DNA of 64,000 nucleotides from Psychrobacter sp. NG254. GTDB lineage: Bacteria > Pseudomonadota > Gammaproteobacteria > Pseudomonadales > Moraxellaceae. The stretch covers positions 1 through 64,000 of the forward strand of contig NZ_JADHDA010000001.1 of assembly GCF_015277735.1 (NCBI RefSeq), written 5' to 3'. Positions 9,470-19,127 of this stretch are shown piece after piece. The number at the start of each line of letters is the position of its first letter. The stretch's first letter is position 1. A program made the translations under genes and the position numbers. The notes beneath the pieces are model-generated. The model was not told the origin of the DNA. It saw nothing but the letters and a program-made list of their open reading frames with translations, and ran no database searches.

Positions 9470-9504
9470 AAAGCCCAGTTACTAAGATAGTAACTGGGCT
9501 TTCT
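9470..9504. terminator. Bidirectional terminator between the MBL gene and tRNA-Lys
   Basis: A perfect 15-bp stem (AAAGCCCAGTTACTA with TAGTAACTGGGCTTT) encloses a 3-base loop, flanked by A- and T-tracts. It lies 6 bases beyond the CCA end of the first tRNA-Lys (-) and about 60 bases after the MBL gene (+). Confidence 0.88.
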
Positions 9505-9509
9505 AAATA

Positions 9510-9585
9510 TGGTGGGCTGTCCGCGACTCGAACGCGGGACCAATTGATTAAAAGTCAACTGCTCTACCAACTGAGCTAACAGCCC
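9510..9585 (-). tRNA. tRNA-Lys (anticodon TTT)
   Basis: On the minus strand this reads as a complete 76-nt cloverleaf. The acceptor arm is GGGCTGT/ACAGCCC with discriminator A and an encoded CCA. The D-arm is GCTCAGTTGGTAGAGC, the anticodon loop is CTTTTAA, and the T-arm is CGCGTTCGAGTCGCG. It decodes AAA/AAG. Confidence 0.97.
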
Positions 9586-9744
9586 TGAAGAGTATATAAA
9601 AAAGCGATGCTTTTTAACTCTGCAAGAGAAAATTCTAACTAAAGAACTTTCTAAAACTAAACATCTTAACGATGTCTTTTAAACTTATCTTTATTAGTCT
9701 ACTACCGGATAGGGCAGAACGATTAATAAAGATTAAACTAAATA

Positions 9745-9820
9745 TGGTGGGCTGTCCGCGACTCGAACGCGGGACCAATTGATTAAAAGTCAACTGCTCT
9801 ACCAACTGAGCTAACAGCCC
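9745..9820 (-). tRNA. tRNA-Lys (anticodon TTT), second identical copy
   Basis: This 76-nt gene is identical base for base to the copy at 9510-9585, including the encoded CCA. The identity continues about ten bases past the CCA end. The two genes are 159 bases apart, in tandem, and are probably transcribed from a promoter to the right of 9820 and ended at the 9470-9504 hairpin. Confidence 0.97.
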
Positions 9821-10050
9821 TAATATTTGCAAACGATACTCAATAATTTAAGCATGACGCTTGCTTTCCCGTTTAGTTAATTTGTATCTCTAAACGTGAG
9901 AGCACATTATATATATAAATGAGCCAAATACAACCCCGAAGCGCCAAAAAAATGCAATTAATGCAAAAAAATGCCTTTTTTTATCTGATTTGGCTTATTG
10001 GTGGATGTTTGATGGCAATAAACACTGATTTAAAGTACTAGTCACAGCTT
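9821..10050. other. Intergenic region between tRNA-Lys and macB
   Basis: This stretch must hold the tRNA promoter and the end of the macAB transcript. I see AT-rich runs and a direct repeat of AAAAAAATGC near 9950-9975, but no clear terminator or promoter. Confidence 0.3.
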
Positions 10051-12168
10051 TTAGTCCCTAGACAATGCTTCAACAGGATCTAATTTGGCGGCATTTCGGG
10101 CAGGCAAGAACCCAAATACCACGCCTATAAGTGTCGAGCACACAAAAGCGGCAATGATGGAAGTCGATGAATAGATAACTTTGAAATTATCACCGCCCAC
10201 ACTATTGATTAATTCACCAATGGCAAAGGCCAGCCCAATGCCAATCAGTCCCCCTAATATACAGACTAGAACAGCCTCGATGAGGAACTGCTGCATGATA
10301 TCGCTTTGACGTGCACCTACTGCCATACGCACGCCAATCTCGTTGGTGCGCTCGGTGACAGAGACGAGCATGATGTTCATGACCCCAATACCGCCGACGA
10401 TCAATGAAATAACTGCGACCGATGAGATAAGCAATGTCATCGTACCTGTTGTCGACTCGATGGTTTGACGAATAGAGTCTGAATTACGCAGCTCAAAGTC
10501 ATCTTTGCCATGGCGACTCTCTATCAAGTCAGAAATGGCAGTCTCTGCGGCGCTAGAGGAGATACTGTCATCTAATAACGCCACAAAGCGGTCTATATTG
10601 GTACTACCCGTGACACGCGACATTACCGTTGTATAAGGCATATAGATGGTGGGCGTCGTCACACTGGGACCAAAGCCGCCGTCGCTCTCTTCGAGTACTC
10701 CAATCACGCGTCCGGGCACGCTGCCAACCAATATTACTTCACCAATGGGGTTATCAATATCTGCAAAAAAGGTCTGCTTGGCATTGTCATCGATGATGAT
10801 ATCTTGACTACGTAATGTGACGCTTTTTGCATCAAACCCTTGGCCTAATGCCAATGTCTCACCAGTGACGGTTAGGTAGTCTTCACCAACGCCGTTGACG
10901 GTAGCATCCTCTTGTATACTACGATAGCGCACGCTAGAGTTGGCATTTACCTGAGGGCTGACGCTGATAATATATGGCTGATTGCCGACCGCTTCTGCGT
11001 CTTCTGGCGTCAGGTTGTCATCGTTGTAACGGCGTCTAGGGTCGCCTCTAGGGTAGCCATCATTGACGGTGATAGTATTGGTACCTAACGAGCTGATATT
11101 GGCGAGGATTTGCTGCTGAGAGCCTTGACCAAGGCCAACGATAGAAACCACAGCGGCGATACCAATGATGATACCGAGCATAGTCAGTAGGGTACGCATC
11201 TTATGCGCACGCATAGCAAGCAAAGACATCTTAAAGGCTTCAAGCAATCGATCTATAAAGCTACCAAAGGCACTTTTACGATGCTCACCAAGGATAGACT
11301 CTGGCTTTTTGTCTGTGTGCTTGTAATGCTCAGTTTGATAGTCAGCGATGACATAGCCATCTTTTAGCTCAATCACACGCTCCGCTTGCGCTGCTAGCTT
11401 TGGATCATGAGTAACCATGATGATGGTATGACCTTGTGCACTGAGGTCATGCAAAATCGCCATGACGTCTTCGCCAGACTTACTGTCTAGGGCACCCGTT
11501 GGCTCATCTGCCAAAATCACATCACCACCATTCATCAGTGCACGAGCAACAGAAACACGCTGCTGCTGTCCACCTGAGAGCTGGTTGGGGCGGTTATTGA
11601 CCTTATTACCAAGGCCCAAATCCGTTAATAGCTTCTCAGCACGATTGGTGCGTGCCTCGGTATCCATACCCGCATACACGGCAGGAACGGCGACATTATC
11701 TTTGGCACTGATATCACCAAGCAAATGGTAGCGCTGAAAAATAAAACCAAAATGCTCACGGCGTAGCTCTGCCAACTGATCGGCGTCAAGCTTACGAGCG
11801 GACTGACCATAAATTTTATAATCGCCAGCAGTGGCTTGATCTAAGCAGCCTAAGATATTCATCAAGGTGGACTTACCAGAGCCTGACTGTCCAATGATGG
11901 CAACCATCTCACCTTGGTGAATCGTCAGATTGATATCATGTAACACTCGAATGGTTTGCTCACCAGCAGGGAACTCTCTGATAATGCCAGACAGCTCCAT
12001 AATGGGCTGGCCTGATGCAGGATGGTTAGAAGTATTGGTTTTTGCCAAGTTATCTGAGTTATCTAAGTTGTTTGAAGGATTAGCAGAAGTCTGTGACCCT
12101 AAGTTTTGAGCCGTGCTACTTTCAGAGCTATCTTCAGTCGACGGTTTAGGAGATTGAGATATAGTCAT
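10051..12168 (-). CDS. macB: MacB-type ABC transporter, fused ATPase and permease
   Basis: The inner-membrane half of a MacAB tripartite efflux pump, which exports macrolides, peptides or siderophores through a TolC-like channel. The N-terminal ATPase shows Walker A (GQSGSGKST), the signature LSGGQQQR, Walker B ([12 protein letters not shown]) and the H-loop (MVTHD). Then follow one membrane segment ([20 protein letters not shown]), a large periplasmic domain, and three C-terminal membrane segments of the FtsX/MacB type. At 705 residues it is longer than usual because of a roughly 56-residue Ser/Asn/Thr-rich leader. An internal ATG at 12000 would remove the leader but lacks a ribosome-binding site. 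It lies about 100 bases downstream of macA. No TolC gene is in the window. Confidence 0.95.
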   Translation of the reverse strand: MTISQSPKPSTEDSSESSTAQNLGSQTSANPSNNLDNSDNLAKTNTSNHPASGQPIMELSGIIREFPAGEQTIRVLHDINLTIHQGEMVAIIGQSGSGKSTLMNILGCLDQATAGDYKIYGQSARKLDADQLAELRREHFGFIFQRYHLLGDISAKDNVAVPAVYAGMDTEARTNRAEKLLTDLGLGNKVNNRPNQLSGGQQQRVSVARALMNGGDVILADEPTGALDSKSGEDVMAILHDLSAQGHTIIMVTHDPKLAAQAERVIELKDGYVIADYQTEHYKHTDKKPESILGEHRKSAFGSFIDRLLEAFKMSLLAMRAHKMRTLLTMLGIIIGIAAVVSIVGLGQGSQQQILANISSLGTNTITVNDGYPRGDPRRRYNDDNLTPEDAEAVGNQPYIISVSPQVNANSSVRYRSIQEDATVNGVGEDYLTVTGETLALGQGFDAKSVTLRSQDIIIDDNAKQTFFADIDNPIGEVILVGSVPGRVIGVLEESDGGFGPSVTTPTIYMPYTTVMSRVTGSTNIDRFVALLDDSISSSAAETAISDLIESRHGKDDFELRNSDSIRQTIESTTGTMTLLISSVAVISLIVGGIGVMNIMLVSVTERTNEIGVRMAVGARQSDIMQQFLIEAVLVCILGGLIGIGLAFAIGELINSVGGDNFKVIYSSTSIIAAFVCSTLIGVVFGFLPARNAAKLDPVEALSRD

Positions 12169-12269
12169 AGCAGTATCTTTAATAAAGGCTAATAAGCGTT
12201 ATAGTGTTGTTATGAAAGGGCTACGATATTTAACAAGCCCTTTTTTATTCAACATAGTCAAAGAACAAG

Positions 12270-13595
12270 TTACATTCGAGGTCCACCAGGGATACGGCCG
12301 CTACCTGATTTCTTACCGCTTTCTTCACTGATGATTACTTCTTCACCTTCTTTCAAACCACTTAAGATTTGCGCGTTTACTCGGTTATCGATACCGACTT
12401 CTACAGTACGCTCTTCTACGGTTCCATCCTCTTTTAATACACGTACAAACTTGCCCGTGGCTGCTTTGCCTTTTTCTTTACCTTTAGCGCGCTTTTCTTG
12501 TATCACTGTTGACGGTACTAACAGAGCGTTTTTGGCTTCGTTAACGATGATATAAATCTGCGCGGTCATATCAATGCGGAACAAACGGTCAGGGTTCGGC
12601 ACTTCTACGTAGCCGACATAATAGATTGCAGCGTCTGTCGAGCTGGTGCTACTGATCTGCTCTGGCGCAGGTTCGATAGCAGTCAACGTCGCATCATATT
12701 GCTTATCTGGATTACCAATGATATTGAAATAAGCGGGCATACCAGCATTGACGTTAATGACATCAGCTTCTGAGATTTGCGCGTTGATACGCACGGTCGA
12801 TAAATCCGCTAGCGTCACCAATGTGGGCGCCGTTTGGTTGGCATTCACGGTAGTACCTTGCTCAGTCGTAATAGAAACGACAGTACCTGATATCGGAGCG
12901 CGAATCGTGGTATAGCTCAGATCTTCTTCAGCGGTACTCACATTGGTTCGTGATTTGCGTAATGCTGCTTGCTGACTGTTGATATTGGCTTCAGTAGTCG
13001 CAATCGCGGCTTTTGCAGTATCAATAGCTGCAGCTGCATTAGCAACGGCTGCTTTTGCTGTCTCGACGCTGGTCGCTTGGGTGTCATATTCTTGCTGTGA
13101 GATAGCGTCGATCGCGACTAAATTCTGCAAACGCGCAAAATCAGACTGGGCTTGTTTGAGTTCAGACTGACGGCTGGCAAGATCGGCATAGGCACTTTTT
13201 AGGCTGGCTTGTTTGCTCAACGATTCCGCTTGGGCACTTTGTAGCGCCGCTTCGCTTTGCTCAAGGGTGGCTTGTTCATTACTCAGGCTGTTCTTCTGAG
13301 TCACTTGATCAATCTGCGCAATCAAATCGCCTTGCTTTACTTCATCGCCGACTTCAACGTACAGGCGTTTTACTTCACCAGATACCTGTGCCCCTACATC
13401 GACGGTATTTAACGCTTTCACTTTACCAGATGCCATGACATTGTTTTCAATATCACCGACCTCAACGGTTGCAGTTAGATAGTTGGGTGTGGTTTCTTCT
13501 GGCTTTAAAAAAGTATAGGCCAAAGCCCCTAATGCTACGATAATTAAGGTAATGACACCCCATTTGATAGCAGACTTTTTGCTTATTTTGCGCAT
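12270..13595 (-). CDS. macA: MacA-type periplasmic adaptor subunit
   Basis: A 441-residue HlyD/RND-family membrane fusion protein and the partner of MacB. It has a single N-terminal membrane anchor (WGVITLIIVALGALAYTF) and a biotinyl-lipoyl half-motif (VGAQVSGEVKRLYVEVGDEV). A long alpha-helical hairpin rich in Ala, Gln and Ser spans about residues 100-220. The second lipoyl half follows (TTIRAPISGTVVSI), then beta-barrel and membrane-proximal domains. The C-terminus is Gly/Ser/Arg-rich. It is the first gene of the macAB operon. A palindrome at 13771-13795 lies about 175 bases upstream of its start. Confidence 0.94.
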   Translation of the reverse strand: MRKISKKSAIKWGVITLIIVALGALAYTFLKPEETTPNYLTATVEVGDIENNVMASGKVKALNTVDVGAQVSGEVKRLYVEVGDEVKQGDLIAQIDQVTQKNSLSNEQATLEQSEAALQSAQAESLSKQASLKSAYADLASRQSELKQAQSDFARLQNLVAIDAISQQEYDTQATSVETAKAAVANAAAAIDTAKAAIATTEANINSQQAALRKSRTNVSTAEEDLSYTTIRAPISGTVVSITTEQGTTVNANQTAPTLVTLADLSTVRINAQISEADVINVNAGMPAYFNIIGNPDKQYDATLTAIEPAPEQISSTSSTDAAIYYVGYVEVPNPDRLFRIDMTAQIYIIVNEAKNALLVPSTVIQEKRAKGKEKGKAATGKFVRVLKEDGTVEERTVEVGIDNRVNAQILSGLKEGEEVIISEESGKKSGSGRIPGGPRM

Positions 13596-13770
13596 GACAA
13601 CAATCCAATCACAATTAAATCAAGTGTAGATATAGTAGAGACTTCATATACAAAAGGGAATGTTAATTAGTTTACGAAAGGTTAAGGTAGCCAAGCATAG
13701 AGGTAGGTACAGAAAATAAACGCTTAAAAGCGAAAATTATAGGAGAACAAGATAGGGTAGTAGAATCTGG

Positions 13771-13795
13771 ACTTATAGTGTTTAAACCTATAAGT
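13771..13795. promoter_or_regulatory. Palindrome between macA and holA (candidate operator)
   Basis: The perfect 8-bp arms ACTTATAG and CTATAAGT flank a 9-base centre that is itself palindromic in part (GTTTAAAC). There is no T-run, so a terminator is unlikely. It lies upstream of macA and downstream of holA, so it could be a regulator site for macAB. Confidence 0.3.
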
Positions 13796-13860
13796 CAGTA
13801 AGAGAAGAGATGAATAACTGGTTGATAAGCGAAACAATAGAAGGTGGTGACAGACTAATT

Positions 13861-14931
13861 TTAGCGCATCGCAAATAAACGCTTACCTGCTAATTCCAAT
13901 GCGGCTTGTAGTAATAGCTCCCATGCTGGCTGACGGATTAGCCCTTTGATGGCTTGGTCACAGCGGTAAAGCAGGGCAGGCCATTCGCTCGTTTGTTGTT
14001 TTGATTGACGACGGCACGCTTGTTGGTAGAGACCTTGCTTGCTACGCCAAATGCCTAATGCTTGCGGGTCTTGTCCATCCATCAATTGTATAATTTGACG
14101 CATGTCTTTGCTGATGGCCCATAGCACTAGAGTGGTGGGTTCATCGGTCGACTTTAGCTGAAAAATGATTTTGGCGACTTGCGCACTATTGCCTGCGAGC
14201 ATTGCATCAGATAAGTCAAACACGCTAAATTGCGCGTCACTGACCAGTGCTGCTTGCAGATCTGCGATATCTAGCGCCACGGTGCTTGTAGGCTGTGTAT
14301 CGCCGCTAGTCGGCTTGGCATCATCACTTTCAAATAACTGCGGTGCAAACAGGTAGGACAGTCGCCAAAGCGTTTGATAAGCACTTAATAAATGGTGCTC
14401 CGTATGTGACATCAGGAGCTGCCACGCTTCTTGAGACAGTCGTAAGCCAAACTGCTGTGCCTGTATCTGTAATAACTGCTGTCGCTGCTGCTCATTGTAA
14501 AGATTGCAATCGATGACGTTGCCATATTGTGCAAAAGGGGCAAACCACTTACTGCTCTGGCTGCGTTTATCCTGCTTAGGCGTGAGCCACAATAGACTGT
14601 GACTGTGCGTACCAGCTTGCGCCTCAATGGCAAAACGCTCCAACTCAGCGATAACCGCTTTGTCAGGTTTATGATTGCCCGTCACGATTAAAGCGCTGGC
14701 ATCATCAAATAGAGACTGACTGCCAAGCTCTGACAATACTTCTTGCCAGCTCTTGACGGAAATCAGCTCTATGCGTTTGATGGCGTAATTTTGCGCGCGC
14801 CAGTGCGGTCGCAGCGCATCCATCAGCCATTGACTGAGCAGTGGCTCATCACCATGCGCGAGCCATAGCCCTGCTACTCCAACTGAGGGTTGAAGTAGCT
14901 TTGGGTAGGCTTTTATAAAAGTATCTTGCAT
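13861..14931 (-). CDS. holA: DNA polymerase III subunit delta
   Basis: The delta subunit of the clamp loader opens the beta clamp during replication. The 356-residue length is normal for the family. The start (DTFIKAYPKLLQPSVGVAGLW) and the stretch WLAHGDEPLLSQ match the N-terminal region, where HolA proteins carry YLLxGDEPLLxQ. QSLFDDASALIVTGNHKPD and the C-terminal QLKSTDEPTTLVLWAISKDM are also typical. It is the third gene of the leuS-lptE-holA block, a conserved gammaproteobacterial order, with 57 bases between lptE and holA. Confidence 0.93.
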   Translation of the reverse strand: MQDTFIKAYPKLLQPSVGVAGLWLAHGDEPLLSQWLMDALRPHWRAQNYAIKRIELISVKSWQEVLSELGSQSLFDDASALIVTGNHKPDKAVIAELERFAIEAQAGTHSHSLLWLTPKQDKRSQSSKWFAPFAQYGNVIDCNLYNEQQRQQLLQIQAQQFGLRLSQEAWQLLMSHTEHHLLSAYQTLWRLSYLFAPQLFESDDAKPTSGDTQPTSTVALDIADLQAALVSDAQFSVFDLSDAMLAGNSAQVAKIIFQLKSTDEPTTLVLWAISKDMRQIIQLMDGQDPQALGIWRSKQGLYQQACRRQSKQQTSEWPALLYRCDQAIKGLIRQPAWELLLQAALELAGKRLFAMR

Positions 14932-14988
14932 AAGGTAATGACGCGCAGATTGATGGTAATAAATAGTAAATGTCTAGAATGCAAAGGG

Positions 14989-15708
14989 TCAAGGCGTTGG
15001 TAATACAACCGCTGTTGATGCGGATCCTTTACCTGTTTGTACCGGTATCTTGGCAGTTCTAGAGGGCACTTTAGGCAGAGAAAGCGCCACATATTGGTCA
15101 GTGATACGGCGGGCTAGCGTGTCATAGAGCCAGTCACGCGTTTGATCGCCTTGCTGATCGTCAGTGCTGACCGATGCTTCATTATACTGGTAACTACGAT
15201 CCACTTGGATGGGATTGGTCAGAGTGACCAGTTTGCCATTTTCCATGACTTGATAGCTGACATCTGCGGATAGTACCAGACGAATCTCTGTCAATACCCC
15301 AACCAGCTCATAACGTTTAAAACGCATATTGCTGATATCAATTGCTGCAATGGTATCAGGACCGATTTGCTGATTATTGCGGGTCACATCATCTGAGGTC
15401 ATATTGTCAATGACATCAACGCCCAAGGTTTCAAGACGCTTCGACAATGGCAGTTTCAGAGGAAATGAGGTGCGGTTATCCTCGATGATGACAGCGGTTC
15501 TATTGACATCAAGTAACATAGGCGCGTCATAACCGCGTAGATGAAAGCCGCAACCGCTCAGCGTCGCTGCTGCACCTACTACCGCAAACATTGGCAATCC
15601 TGCTAGCAACACGGCCGCGAGTTTTTTTGCCCCAGACTTTCGCGCAGCCATACTTGGTGCGTTAGGGGTTGCTTGATCTGATGGCCCAGCTCGATGCTTG
15701 TACGACAT
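14989..15708 (-). CDS. lptE: LPS-assembly lipoprotein LptE
   Basis: An outer-membrane lipoprotein that plugs the LptD barrel and helps insert lipopolysaccharide. A hydrophobic signal segment (KLAAVLLAGLPMFAVVGAAA) ends in a lipobox (TLSGCGFHLRGYDAP); GCGFHLRG is a hallmark of LptE. At 239 residues it is longer than E. coli LptE, with a roughly 20-residue N-terminal extension before the signal core. The ATG at 15708 is kept because GAGGATAG lies 8 bases upstream, while the internal ATG at 15651 has no ribosome-binding site. It lies 61 bases after leuS, separated by a terminator-like hairpin. Confidence 0.92.
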   Translation of the reverse strand: MSYKHRAGPSDQATPNAPSMAARKSGAKKLAAVLLAGLPMFAVVGAAATLSGCGFHLRGYDAPMLLDVNRTAVIIEDNRTSFPLKLPLSKRLETLGVDVIDNMTSDDVTRNNQQIGPDTIAAIDISNMRFKRYELVGVLTEIRLVLSADVSYQVMENGKLVTLTNPIQVDRSYQYNEASVSTDDQQGDQTRDWLYDTLARRITDQYVALSLPKVPSRTAKIPVQTGKGSASTAVVLPTP

Positions 15709-15728
15709 AACGCTATCCTCATATGATA

Positions 15729-15752
15729 AAAAGGCTTAGTTGCCTAAGCCTA
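15729..15752 (-). terminator. Terminator- or attenuator-like hairpin between leuS and lptE
   Basis: On the minus strand an 8-bp stem (AGGCTTAG with CTAAGCCT) around a GCAA loop is followed by TTTTTATC, directly ahead of the lptE ribosome-binding site. It may reduce readthrough from leuS into lptE-holA. Confidence 0.55.
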
Positions 15753-15769
15753 AAAGTCTTAGCTTAACC

Positions 15770-18457
15770 TTAGCCTGCAACCACGATATTGACGAGCTTG
15801 TTGGGCACAATGATTTCTTTTTTGATTTCGCCCGTGATGAATTTTGCCACACTTTCCATCGTGCGAGCTTGTTCTTTTAACTGCTCAGGATCGCTGTTCG
15901 GTGCGACGTCCATTTTACCACGCATTTTACCATTGACCTGCACCACCATCGTGATGGTGTCTTGTACGAGTGCACGGTCATCAACGGCTGGGTAGTTTAG
16001 GGTTAAGGTATCAAGCCCTAGCTGCTCAAGCAGATGCTCGCCGACGTGCGGGGCATAGACTGATAGCATGATTAATAAGTTGATGAGCGCCTCATGTTTG
16101 ACTTGTAGCTCTTGCTCACTACTGGCGTTAAAGCCCGTTAGCTCGTTAGCAAGTTCCATCAAACTAGACACAGGCGTATTCAGTGCCAAACGGTCGCCTA
16201 AATCGCTGTCAATCTTGGCAATCGTTTCATGAGTCTTACGGCGTAAGTTTTTGGCAGCGGTACTCAATCCTTCTGTGTTTAAGGTGGCACGGTTGAGCGT
16301 ATCACTGCTGATATCGGCTGCCGCCAATGCTTGCATATGGTCGTTTGCAATACGCCATACTTTTTTCACAAAGTTATATGGGCCTTTTAGCGCATCATCT
16401 GACCACTCAAGCGTTTGATCGGCAGGCGCGGTAAACAGCGTATACAGACGAACGGTGTCAGCACCATACTTATCAATAGTAATCTGTGGATCGACGCCAT
16501 TGTTTTTTGATTTAGACATTTTTTCGATTTTGCCGATTGTCACGGGCTGTCCATCAGATTTTAGGAGGGCTTTGATTGGTTGGCCACGCTCATCGAAATC
16601 AATATCGATATCTTCAGCGAAGTAATACGTTGTACTACCATCCGCGTTGACGCGATAGAAGGTACCTGCGAGTACCATGCCTTGGGTCATCAAGTTGGCA
16701 AACGGCTCATCCCCTGATACAAGTGATTCGTCACGCATCAGCTTGTGGAAGAAGCGCGCATATAATAAGTGCATCACAGCGTGCTCTACACCGCCCACAT
16801 ATTGGTCAACAGGCAGCCATTTATTGGCAGCAGACTTATTGACCATGTTTTGCGCATCATTTGGGCTAGCAAAGCGGGCGTAATACCAGCTTGACTCAAC
16901 GAAAGTGTCAAAGGTATCGGTCTCACGCTCAGCAGGGTTGCCACACTTAGGGCAAGTGGTATTGACAAACTCAGGGATGTTTTTGAGTGGATTACCACGA
17001 CCATCTGGCACAACATCCGTTGGCAAGATGACTGGTAGGTCTTGTTCTTCAACAGGCACTGTACCGCAATGCTCACAGTTGATCATTGGGATAGGGCAGC
17101 CCCAATAGCGCTGGCGAGAAACACCCCAATCACGTAGACGATATTGGATTTTCTTCTTGGCCAATTCTTTTGGCTCAAGTGTAGCCAGCATCGCTTCAAA
17201 CGCTTGATCAAAGTCTAGACCATCGAATTCACCTGAATTGACCAAGGTGTTGCGCTCGGTATAGGCAAGGTTGGCGACGGTATTGTTGGCCTTAGCATCT
17301 GCTTCTTCATTATCAAAATAGCCTTCAGGCACAGCGATGACTTGCTTAATCGGTAGGTTGTATTTATTAGCAAACTCATAATCACGCTCATCATGTGCCG
17401 GCACTGCCATGACCGCACCTGAGCCGTAGCTCATGAGCACATAGTTGGCAACCCACACTGGCACTTCTTTGCCAGTCAGTGGATGCGTCACGGTTAGGCC
17501 AGTGTCCATGCCGATTTTTTCAGCTTTGGCCATATCCGCTTCAGCCACTGAGCCTTTTTTGCATAGGGCACAAAACTCAGCAATCGCTTCATCATTCTCT
17601 GAGGCATACTGTGCGAGTGGATGCTCTGCTGCAACCGCAACATAAGTCACGCCCATCAAGGTATCAGGACGGGTTGTGAACACATCTAATGTGTTGGTTT
17701 CGCCAGACAGCTCATAAGGGAAATGCACTTCCATGCCCGCACTACGACCGATCCAATTGCGCTGCATGGTCAACACTTCAGACGGCCAATGACCTTCTAA
17801 CTGGTCCAAGTCATCAAGCAATTCGTCCGCATAATCGGTGATGTTGAAGTAGTACATCGGAATATCGCGCTTCTCAACCGCAGCGCCACTACGCCAGCCT
17901 TTGCCATCGATGACTTGCTCGTTGGCCAACACGGTGTTGTCAATCGGATCCCAGTTGACGGTAGAGAGTTTTTTGTAGACCAAGCCTTTTTTGTACAGCT
18001 GTAAAAATAACCACTGCTCCCACTGATAATACTCAGGGCTACAAGTGGCAAACTCACGCGACCAGTCAATAGACAGGCCGAGCAGTTTGAGCTGCGCACG
18101 CATGTTGTCAATATTGGCAAATGTCCATGCCGCAGGCGGAGTTTGATTGGCAATCGCCGCGTTTTCTGCTGGCAAACCAAAACCATCCCAGCCCATTGGC
18201 TGCATGACCTCGAAACCTTTAAGGCGATAGTAACGGCTTAGTACATCAGAGATTGTATAGTTGCGCACGTGACCCATATGCAGCTTGCCGCTTGGATACG
18301 GAAACATAGACAGCATATAACGACTTGGTTTATCGCTTGGCTCATTGCCCACTTCAAAGCGCTTGTCATCTGCCCATTTGGCTTGTTGCGCGGCTTCTAT
18401 CGCTTGTGGATTGTAATAGTTTTTTTCTGTTTGGTCTGCTGTCACGGCATTGCTCAT
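15770..18457 (-). CDS. leuS: Leucine--tRNA ligase
   Basis: A class Ia aminoacyl-tRNA synthetase that charges tRNA-Leu in the cytoplasm. The HIGH-like motif appears as PYPSGKLHMGHVRNY and the KMSKS motif as KIEKMSKSKNNGVDP. Between them lies the CP1 editing domain (TTRPDTLMGVTYVAVAAEHP) and the catalytic SSWYYARFASP block. The 895-residue length is normal, and the C-terminal VQVNGKMRGK is typical of bacterial LeuRS. It is the first gene of leuS-lptE-holA and is transcribed divergently from the Spx/ArsC-like gene. Confidence 0.97.
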   Translation of the reverse strand: MSNAVTADQTEKNYYNPQAIEAAQQAKWADDKRFEVGNEPSDKPSRYMLSMFPYPSGKLHMGHVRNYTISDVLSRYYRLKGFEVMQPMGWDGFGLPAENAAIANQTPPAAWTFANIDNMRAQLKLLGLSIDWSREFATCSPEYYQWEQWLFLQLYKKGLVYKKLSTVNWDPIDNTVLANEQVIDGKGWRSGAAVEKRDIPMYYFNITDYADELLDDLDQLEGHWPSEVLTMQRNWIGRSAGMEVHFPYELSGETNTLDVFTTRPDTLMGVTYVAVAAEHPLAQYASENDEAIAEFCALCKKGSVAEADMAKAEKIGMDTGLTVTHPLTGKEVPVWVANYVLMSYGSGAVMAVPAHDERDYEFANKYNLPIKQVIAVPEGYFDNEEADAKANNTVANLAYTERNTLVNSGEFDGLDFDQAFEAMLATLEPKELAKKKIQYRLRDWGVSRQRYWGCPIPMINCEHCGTVPVEEQDLPVILPTDVVPDGRGNPLKNIPEFVNTTCPKCGNPAERETDTFDTFVESSWYYARFASPNDAQNMVNKSAANKWLPVDQYVGGVEHAVMHLLYARFFHKLMRDESLVSGDEPFANLMTQGMVLAGTFYRVNADGSTTYYFAEDIDIDFDERGQPIKALLKSDGQPVTIGKIEKMSKSKNNGVDPQITIDKYGADTVRLYTLFTAPADQTLEWSDDALKGPYNFVKKVWRIANDHMQALAAADISSDTLNRATLNTEGLSTAAKNLRRKTHETIAKIDSDLGDRLALNTPVSSLMELANELTGFNASSEQELQVKHEALINLLIMLSVYAPHVGEHLLEQLGLDTLTLNYPAVDDRALVQDTITMVVQVNGKMRGKMDVAPNSDPEQLKEQARTMESVAKFITGEIKKEIIVPNKLVNIVVAG

Positions 18458-18600
18458 AGTCGGCTCAAAATTGGTTGATACTAATAAAAATAGGGGGGAT
18501 TTGACAATGCCATAGCATAGCGTAATTTGGCAAAAATTGCGACGATATGATGTATTTGCTCATGAGGTTTACGGATTAAAAGTGACTTTAGTGGGATGGG

Positions 18601-18631
18601 TTGTCTACATCTCATCATCCTTGGGTATAAT
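18601..18631 (+). promoter_or_regulatory. Candidate promoter for the Spx/ArsC-like gene
   Basis: A perfect TATAAT -10 hexamer lies at 18626-18631, 33 bases before the ATG. A weak -35 (TTGTCT) at 18601-18606 gives a long 19-base spacer, so only the -10 is convincing. Confidence 0.35.
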
Positions 18632-18664
18632 AAACAGATCAATGAACATTCATGAGGAGTTTCT

Positions 18665-19042
18665 ATGACCATCACTATCTATGGTATCAAATCTTGTAGC
18701 ACCATGAAAAAAGCATTTACTAAGCTTGATGCGCTAAACGTCAGCTATGACTTTCATGATTATAAAAAACAAGGCATCGACAGAGAGAGTATCCAGCGCT
18801 GGGTGAGTGAGCTAGGAATTGATAAAGTGCTCAATAAGCGTGGTACCACATGGCGTAAGCTAGACGATAGCCAAAAACAAGCGGCAGATACCAATGTGGA
18901 TGCTGTGATTGACTTGCTAATAGAGAATACTAGTATGATCAAACGTCCAATGGTTGAGGGTCAATCCGATGATAAAACCCAAGGTCAGCCAGTGCTACTT
19001 TGCGGTTTCAATGAAGCCGAATTTGATACAAATTTTTCATAA
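18665..19042 (+). CDS. ArsC/Spx/YffB family thioredoxin-fold protein
   Basis: This 125-residue protein has the family start TIYGIKSCSTMKKAFTKLDAL, with a single active-site cysteine (Cys11) in CSTMKKA. It also has the DYKKQGIDRESIQRW segment and the C-terminal SMIKRPMVEG stretch. YffB-like proteins are glutathione-dependent thiol reductases by homology; true arsenate reduction is not implied. GAGGAG lies 7 bases ahead of the ATG at 18665. The gene is followed by a small secreted protein in the same direction. Confidence 0.88.
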   Translation: MTITIYGIKSCSTMKKAFTKLDALNVSYDFHDYKKQGIDRESIQRWVSELGIDKVLNKRGTTWRKLDDSQKQAADTNVDAVIDLLIENTSMIKRPMVEGQSDDKTQGQPVLLCGFNEAEFDTNFS

Positions 19043-19127
19043 AAAAGCTATCACTTTGACACGTTATAAACTATGATTTTATGAATGGAATTAAGTTTGC
19101 TTGTTTATAACGGTTAAGGATAAGACT

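Noticed and set aside
9635..9832. Minus-strand frame overlapping the second tRNA-Lys
   Set aside because: Much of it lies in a tRNA gene and it has no independent coding evidence.
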